The translations under genes were made by a program, and so were the position numbers. Positions 58,240 to 64,000 of a stretch of 64,000 bases of DNA are shown one piece after another. Under the pieces are notes generated by a model. That model saw only the letters and a list, made by a program, of their open reading frames with translations, made no database searches and was not told where the DNA came from. The first letter of the stretch is position 1, and the number at the start of each line of letters is the position of its first letter. Origin of the DNA: Klebsormidium nitens (taxonomy: Eukaryota > Streptophyta > Klebsormidiophyceae > Klebsormidiales > Klebsormidiaceae); NCBI GenBank assembly GCA_000708835.1, contig DF237086.1, positions 1-64,000 of the forward strand, read 5' to 3'.

Positions 58240-58300
58240 TGCGGCACGAAGCTGGCTTGCAAGACGGGCAGCCCTTGCAGCCCTTCACCTGATACTCGGC
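58240..58300 (+). repeat. Degenerate copy of the 3' part of the 54-kb ORF
   Basis: GGCTTGCAAGACGGGCAGCC then CTTCACCTGAT at 58252 parallels GGCTTGCAAGATGGGCAGCC then CTCCACCTGAT at 54413. Similarity extends only about 45 bp. Confidence 0.55.
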
Positions 58301-59288
58301 TCCGACTTAAAGCCCAAAGCAACTTAAAGCGGACCAGTACAACTTGATTATTAGGCCAAAAAACCTTAGTCATATTCATCATGAGACTTGGTTTGCAAAC
58401 TCCCAAATCAGGCCTCTTCGGATCGAACCCACTGGCCCTAATAAGCATGAACGTACGGATTCCGGTAGGCTGCAAAACGGCCTCGTGATGAGTCCTTAGG
58501 CTCAACGACTCCCCCTACAGGAAACAGATGCCCCGGTTCGAAGTCTTCCCCCGGCCCGTTCGACTTCCTTTGATTTCAAAAGGAGCACCAATGTTCAAAC
58601 CTGCACGATTGCTGGGCGGCCGTTCTGAAAAGGGTTTCCGCTAAGTGTCCGCTTCTCTAGTTGCACACCTTCGACCCGCCATGTCTGTCACTCCCTACGC
58701 ATATGGACGCTTCCTGCTGGTTCTGCCCCCGCTGCAATCTCATGGGAGTATAGGGTCATCCGACCGTGGACCGGCCGGACAGCTTGGAGATCATTCGCGT
58801 AATGACAGCCCGTCAAAGTGCGCCTTTATTAGTCAATTCAATTGGCCCGGTAAGAGCGGGTTGGTTTAACGGTTGGTCCGAGGCTTTAGCTGAATGGTCT
58901 GTGTCTCTTTACTTCTCAATCAGCCCTGAGCCCAGTCTGTGACGTCACTGATCACGTCGATGGAGCTGGGCCGCGCGCGCGAGCCGAATCGGGTAAAGCT
59001 CAATTCCTTTAGCGCTGCGTTTCAGTACGCGCGCAAGCATTAAACGCCACGCTAGGTGTCCATGATTGGGCCGCCGGAGACCACGCCCTTGCTTTGTAAG
59101 CACGGGCGCTTGGCAGATATGCGCGCGCTTTCTGTGGCGCACTCGCGCACTCGTTTTCCCTGGTTGTATCTGACGGGATAATGGCTAGGAATAGCATCGC
59201 GTATGAGACTGCGATGGGAATTCTCGGCCCCATAGCAGTTGTCTTGTTTCATGAGCCACCTTTTGAAGGTAACTATCGACTGGACTTT

Positions 59289-59470
59289 GTGAAATCCTCG
59301 TCTCTCGTCCCGTTCTAATTTTTTTCTTTTATTTGCGTTTGCAACACTTTGACCTCTTCATTTTTGGGCCCTTCTTCTTGTGAAATCCTCGTCTCTCGTC
59401 CCGTTCTTTTTTCCTGTTATTTGCGTTTGCAACACTTTGACCTCTTCATTTTTGGGCCCCTCTTCTTGTA
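59289..59470 (+). repeat. Tandem duplication, about 91 bp x 2
   Basis: GAAATCCTCGTCTCTCGTCC starts at 59291 and again at 59382. The units continue with TATTTGCGTTTGCAACACTT and end in TTTTTGGGCCC then TTCTTGT. They differ mainly by a small indel in the T-rich stretch, which implies a recent origin. Confidence 0.93.
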
Positions 59471-61038
59471 CAGTCTCATGCTTGACGTTTCATGGCGTAG
59501 TGTTTTGCAGGCAAGCAAAGGAAGTGTGATTATTTGAGCTGAGATTACTTGAGATTGACAAATGTACGTCGGTCTTCGTAAAGCGTCCTGCCAGTATTCC
59601 GCCCTTTCGCTCAAATTTGTGTTCTTTTATCTGCTGACGTGGCACTGATGCACACCCTGTTCTTGGCGCTTTGCGGCCTGGCCATGGAGCGACGTGGCCC
59701 GCTGCTAACGCCATGGACACTTTGGCTAGATCTGCTGATGCCATCGCACGTCATCAAGCAGAATATACGTTGGCTGGATCCGTTTCAAAAGGGGTCGGTG
59801 CTTGTGTGTCTTTGGGTCGGAGTCTGGCAATGACCCAGTCCGCCAATGACCCGCGACGGTCACGTATAAGCCTGGCAGCTCCTATAAAGGACGCATAATT
59901 ATCGTCAGTCCGCGTAATTTGCTGCGTCACTGCCTTCAAGACCAAATATAAGTCGCCAGCCCTTCGCTTTCCACACTCAGAATATAATACCAAGGGCCGA
60001 CAGCCATGAAGTTCGCGGTTGATTCCGTATCTTCGTTCGAGTCAATCTGACTATCAACTTGATGCTCGTTAAACTCCCAGCCTAGCTCTTTACGTCGATC
60101 GTTAGTCGTTGTCCCAATTCACATCAAGTCATGAAAGGCCGGTGAGCAAATAGGCTGGTCTCTTCCCTCTTGGAGTCGAAGTGATATGAAAGAGGTGTCA
60201 AAACATGAGTCATGTGCAGATCTGAAGTCCTCAAAGTCCAGCAATTAATGTGCCAACTTCAGTGTATCCTACTTAAGAAAGCCTGTCAGTCAGTCGCTCT
60301 AAAAGTCCAAGAATTAGACCCTCCTTAGACCATTATATATGGAATTCGAAACGTGTGAATGGGGGTCACATTTTTCGCCTTCGACTTCGAGACTGTCTCA
60401 ATGATATTCTTTTGTTAGAGTCTGTGTTAGCAATGGGTGTTCAACCGAATAACCAAGTGGTTAAGGAATTGACGTGCAGTCAATGATACATTTGATGTCG
60501 GAATGCGGAGATTCGAGCGCGAAAGTTGAAGAGCGGGAAAGTTGAGCGATGCAGATTCAGATTGTGAGTTTAAGCGGCGGCATGATTTTAATACGATGAA
60601 CAGGAAGACATAACATGATTGAACACAATTCCAGGAGAAGGATGATAGAGAAGCGAGGCACCTGTGAAAGGCGCTCAGGCCATCGCTCCGTGTGCAACAT
60701 GTGATCGTCCATCGGGCGTCCATCATCATCGGATGCATTGATGTGGTGTGCTGACTTTAATTTCTAGCATTCTTGTTATCTAACGTTGGCCTTGGAGCAA
60801 ATCAAAACAATTTAACCGTTAGAACTCTGTCAACAGGGGGAATTCCATTGGACGAATATGTGATCTGACCTTCTTCTTTTGCTGTCTGATTTTCGAGAAG
60901 CGTAAGCAGGACCGTACAATCGTACAAGCAAGAACGTCGGGTTTGTTGATCGAAGATTTGCAGCCGTTAGATAAGGGGCAGACACCCAATACCGTCAATC
61001 TGCCTGGAGGTGTTTGTGGCAGTGCTTGCCACGTACTA

Positions 61039-61076
61039 CCGGCCAGGTCCAGCCACGTAAGGCTGGACCTGGCCGG
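61039..61076. repeat. Perfect 16-bp inverted repeat (hairpin)
   Basis: Arms CCGGCCAGGTCCAGCC (61039-61054) and GGCTGGACCTGGCCGG (61061-61076) are exact reverse complements around a 6-base loop, ACGTAA. There is no T-run after it and no adjoining gene end, so a terminator role is unsupported. Confidence 0.9.
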
Positions 61077-61554
61077 CAGAAACGGGAGATGGACCGGTGC
61101 CGAAGGCACCCCACCGGCTGGAAACCGGGAGAAACTGCCTGGCACTCAGGCAAAATTGGTGCCCAGTGGCTTGTCCCGCCTGGCCAACCGGTAGTAATTG
61201 TGGGGGAGCCGGTAGGCAGCCGGCACCGGTACACGTTGGTGGCAAGCCCTGGGCAACTTACGGTACTGACAGTCAAACTTCAAAGGTTGGGTCAAACCTA
61301 ACCGTACAGTCCGTACTAAATACCTAATTCCCGGGGTCTTTTGATGTTGTCACTTCCATGCAACAAACCGCGCAGATTCTGTCGATCAATTTTGGCGCAT
61401 GCGAAGTTTCGCGCCGGCCGGCCAGGCTGAGGCGCCGGCATTGGGCAACCCCCCGGTTGTGGCGACCTGTCACCTCTGCCTGACCTCTGCCTGACCTCTA
61501 CATGCCTATTGAGAGCATTGTGCGGCTCAGCCAATTCATAGCAGCTGGCTGCTC

Positions 61555-61592
61555 CTGGCCGGCCGGGCAACGCCGGCCCACGGGCCGGCCAG
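61555..61592. repeat. Second GC-rich inverted repeat in the same island
   Basis: Arms CTGGCCGGCC (61555-61564) and GGCCGGCCAG (61583-61592) are reverse complements 18 bp apart. Together with the hairpin at 61039 and many GCCGGC words, this marks a palindrome-rich island. Confidence 0.8.
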
Positions 61593-61864
61593 CTGCCACG
61601 CCAACTTTGGGGACTCGGAACTTCAAGTTGAAGCCGGCCGAGCGCAACTTTCATTCGGCTGCGGCCAGCTGTGCGCGGCGCATGCGAGCGTCGGAGCGTC
61701 ACCTAAGAGCATCATCGTACGGTGCCTACCGGTAACCGTTCGCTCTAGTCTCATGGCCAGGGATTACCGTGGTCCGTGAATCTACCGACGGTCGTTCCTT
61801 CCGAGTCGCAGTGCCGGCCACTGCGCCAGGCAACTCCCTTGTCTCGTATCAGGGGCCCGGGCAC

Positions 61865-61985
61865 AACAAACTAAAAACCCTAACCCAAAAACTTACGCGC
61901 TCCGCACCCAGTTGCCCACCCTAACCACCTTGAAATCAACCCTACCTACCCGTCCCGTCCCCCGGCTTATGAACCTTTCGAGACT
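61865..61985 (-). repeat. Dispersed G-rich repeat, copy 4 (inverted, intergenic)
   Basis: On the minus strand the order is GACGGGACGGGTAGGTAGGG, then GGTTAGGGTGGGCAACTGGG, then TGCGGAGCG, then TTTTGGGTTAGGGTTTTTAG. This matches the three intronic copies. The plus strand therefore shows AAAAACCCTAACCC, which could be mistaken for telomere repeat. Confidence 0.7.
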
Positions 61986-62395
61986 CAGGCCCAGCTGGGT
62001 AACAAGGGAGTTGCCACAACATCATCATGGTGCCAGTGACTCGCCCTGCAGAATTGCCGCATGCCTGCGTGTGCACAAGAGAGTGTGCAGTGTGCACACG
62101 TCGTCAGCACAACGGCCAAACACCTGTACTAGACCTCATGAGGCTCGGGCTACCTACAGGCTAGGACCACCGTACCTATTTGCACTTTGATGCCAATTGA
62201 ACAATGCTTCCACAATGCTCTACTAGTACCTCTGTCCCACGATGTCACAATGACCATAATTTCGACCCTCGCAACAGCCTCTTCTCAGTGGACCTTCTTT
62301 CTGCCGGGGACATTTGTGAGACATAGTTGAAGAGCTGGATGCGCTGGTGCCTACGCCCGTGCTCTCGCGATCTGTGTGATACAAAGGCATTGCCG

Positions 62396-62482
62396 ATGAG
62401 CAGATCGAGAGCTGTCGAAGAAGTGCCCGCGGAGCTGATTGCAAGCCTTCAAGGTCGGGTGCGCCAAGGTGAAGGAGGTTGA
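62396..62482 (+). promoter_or_regulatory. Possible upstream ORF (28 codons) in the leader of the last gene
   Basis: An ATG at 62396 opens a 28-codon frame ending in TGA at 62480-62482, only 8 bases before the main ATG at 62491. If the transcript starts upstream, it would be read first and could lower translation of the main protein. Transcription start is unknown. Confidence 0.3.
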
Positions 62483-62490
62483 CACAAGCC

Positions 62491-64000
62491 ATGGCTGCTG
62501 GCAATGTCCCCGACATGGCTCCATTATGCGTCATTCCAAAGAGCAGGGCAATTGGCCCACATTGTCAAACCAAGGCACCCCTCGTGAAGGTGCTGCTCTG
62601 GACCGCACATTTCCTGTTGCTGTCTCTTGCGGGGAGCGCTGCTGCGCAGGGCCTGATCCCCGTGCCCGCGACAGTGACGCGCGAGCTCGGCGCGTACTAC
62701 ATCAGCAAGCTGGGGCTGGCGGAGGGGGGCCTGGAATATTACGCGATTCTGTCGCAACGCAATGTCGGCAGCGACAACGCTTACCTGCAGATCAACGGTC
62801 TGCCGGCGGCCGACTCCCCCAGAGATGCAGCGCATAAATTGTCCAACGTGCGGGGCGTTTACACGGCACAGTCGCTTGGGGGAAAGGTGACAGTCGAGAG
62901 CTTTTACCGCCTACTGCGATGCGAGGACAGCACGTGCTTCACAATCAGCAGGCTGGCAGCAGCTGAGCTGGGGGGGGGGGCATATGGGCCAACATACCCC
63001 CTGACTCTGGTCAAGACGACAATGGGGAGTTCTTCCTGGCTCATCAATGCAAATCAGGGGGCTGTGAATTCTCTCCTGGCCTCCAATGGGGAGCGGCTGT
63101 ACAAAGATGCGGTCTTCAAGAGTTTCAGTCTGTATCACAAGCTGGTCACGAGGCCCAACCCCTGTAGTTCGGCGCTCCCCCTGACCCAGGCAGGCTCCCT
63201 TGCAGAGATCAAGGGCCTGCCTGGCTTTACGTGCATGAATTTGAGCGGGGCTGGCATAGTCGTTGCGACGTCAAGTGCTGTCATAACAAGCTGGATGGAC
63301 TCCAACGCCCTACCATGGAGCCAGTGCAACGGTTCGATGTTCCGTATGTATCAATCGCAGTACAATGTGGGGCCGAGTATTTGGAGGGTCATCCAAAGCC
63401 CAGGCAAGGTGCCGCTAACTATTCAGATCGACCTTCCGCCAAACACGCAGTCGTGCTATCTCTTCTTGACCATCGCCAACATCCTGCGAGCAGTCCTGGC
63501 GGTTCGCCAGTTCCCCTTTGACACGTCGGTGGGGCCCAAGGACGAGATCCTGCCCGCACTTGCCAGACTTGGGTTCAATGGCACCTGCGGACCAAGATTC
63601 GTTTACGGCTGGTATGGTGCATTCTCCGCGGGCCAGTTGGAGGCGCTGACTGAAGGCAACCCGGATCCAGACTTTGTAGCCTCGTTTCTGCCGTACAACA
63701 CAGCGCCGCCTGAGGTGTGCGTTTCAATGCTGGGCCAAAATCAACCTGCGGATGGCCTAAGGGCTGAGTCAGAGGACCAGTGCGCTCAGGTGTATTTCGG
63801 AAATGAGAGCCAAGTGCGGGAGGGCATCATCACGTCCAGGCAGCTCAGCCCCAATGCGTCGGCATCTGATGTTTCCTCTTACAAGTCGGATGTCGAAAGC
63901 GAGTGTGCCAGTTACAACCTCGGCATTGATCTGGTGCTGCCCCAAATTGCGGTGGATTTTGAGGCGGAGAAGAACCTTATGGCGTCATCCTCTGAGGTGA
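62491..64000 (+). CDS. Large secreted or membrane protein, 5' part only, unrecognised
   Basis: One uninterrupted frame of 503 codons runs from an ATG in excellent context (AAGCCATGGCT) to the window edge; an in-frame TGA at 62470 closes it upstream. A second ATG at 62515 is also possible. Residues about 31-52 (LVKVLLWTAHFLLLSLAGSA) form a hydrophobic signal sequence with a likely cleavage near AAAQ|G. The following 450 residues are hydrophilic, with scattered cysteines (LRCEDSTCF, RPNPCSS, FNGTCGPRF, VESECASYN) and NxS/T sites (NLSG, CNGS, NGTC, GNES, NASA), which fits an extracellular glycoprotein. No domain was recognised. The last bases GAG|GTGA could be an exon end. A run of 11 G lies at 62970-62980 in coding sequence. 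Unlike its neighbours it has no intron in 1.5 kb. Confidence 0.75.
   Translation, partial: MAAGNVPDMAPLCVIPKSRAIGPHCQTKAPLVKVLLWTAHFLLLSLAGSAAAQGLIPVPATVTRELGAYYISKLGLAEGGLEYYAILSQRNVGSDNAYLQINGLPAADSPRDAAHKLSNVRGVYTAQSLGGKVTVESFYRLLRCEDSTCFTISRLAAAELGGGAYGPTYPLTLVKTTMGSSSWLINANQGAVNSLLASNGERLYKDAVFKSFSLYHKLVTRPNPCSSALPLTQAGSLAEIKGLPGFTCMNLSGAGIVVATSSAVITSWMDSNALPWSQCNGSMFRMYQSQYNVGPSIWRVIQSPGKVPLTIQIDLPPNTQSCYLFLTIANILRAVLAVRQFPFDTSVGPKDEILPALARLGFNGTCGPRFVYGWYGAFSAGQLEALTEGNPDPDFVASFLPYNTAPPEVCVSMLGQNQPADGLRAESEDQCAQVYFGNESQVREGIITSRQLSPNASASDVSSYKSDVESECASYNLGIDLVLPQIAVDFEAEKNLMASSSEV

Larger units (their letters stand above)
49024..62490. other. 13.5-kb gene-poor region
   Basis: No gene could be supported over this stretch beyond two weak ORFs (54064-54540 and 57547-57786). 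Local repeats are listed separately. The last 1.5 kb (about 60.9-61.9 kb) shifts to high GC with many GGCC/CCGG words and hairpins. Confidence 0.6.

Noticed and set aside
58424-58500. Possible tRNA on the minus strand (GGTTCGATCC word)
   Set aside because: The T-stem does not pair around the loop, and no D-arm or acceptor stem of the right spacing was found.
61870-61890. Telomere repeat (AAACCCTAACCC)
   Set aside because: There are only two imperfect units, and they belong to the inverted copy of the dispersed G-rich repeat.

Overview
The window is nuclear DNA of a green-lineage eukaryote, most likely a streptophyte alga or early land plant (a Klebsormidium-like genome would fit, but that is inference). 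The evidence is multi-exon genes with GT-AG introns and one GC-AG intron, near-balanced base composition, no operons, and a plant gene set: DWARF27, CYP97C, a SHAQKYF-type MYB, an AMP1-like peptidase and eIF2B-beta. Exon models were built by hand from conserved protein blocks plus splice-site and phase consistency. Seven models (the five recognised genes, the EF-hand gene and the orphan gene) close in frame from ATG to stop.

Layout. 320-2808 (+): orphan gene, 242 aa in the model. 2809-5727: mostly empty, with weak minus-strand coding traces near 4.2-4.9 kb. 5728-8728 (+): EF-hand protein with a hydrophobic C-terminal part. 10006-12835 (-): DWARF27-type carotenoid isomerase. 13531-20911 (+): CYP97C/LUT1 carotenoid epsilon-ring hydroxylase. 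The last two are head-to-head with 695 bp between start codons, so two plastid carotenoid enzymes may share a promoter. 20912-23325: GC-rich inverted repeat pair. 23326-27303 (+): KUA1/MYBS3-like MYB repressor. 29357-38011 (+): M28 glutamate carboxypeptidase II/AMP1 homologue with every metal ligand present. 38786-49023 (+): eIF2B beta subunit, with one intron of 4.6 kb. 49024-62490: 13.5 kb gene desert with repeats, hairpins and two weak ORFs. 62491-64000 (+): 5' part of a large, unrecognised, signal-peptide-bearing protein that runs off the window.

The most unusual signal is structural. In four genes, short DNA segments spanning an exon-intron junction are tandemly duplicated inside the adjoining intron, producing decoy exon edges with decoy donor or acceptor sites. 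The cases are EF-hand exon 4, CYP97C exon 6, AMP1-like exons 6 and 9 (acceptor side in three copies, donor side in four copies of about 118 bp) and eIF2B-beta exon 5. A second signal is a dispersed, telomere-motif-like G-rich repeat of about 110 bp, seen three times in sense orientation inside introns and once inverted in the gene desert. Together they suggest introns here grow by local duplication and small-element insertion.

No virus, toxin, CRISPR array, rRNA or convincing tRNA gene was seen.
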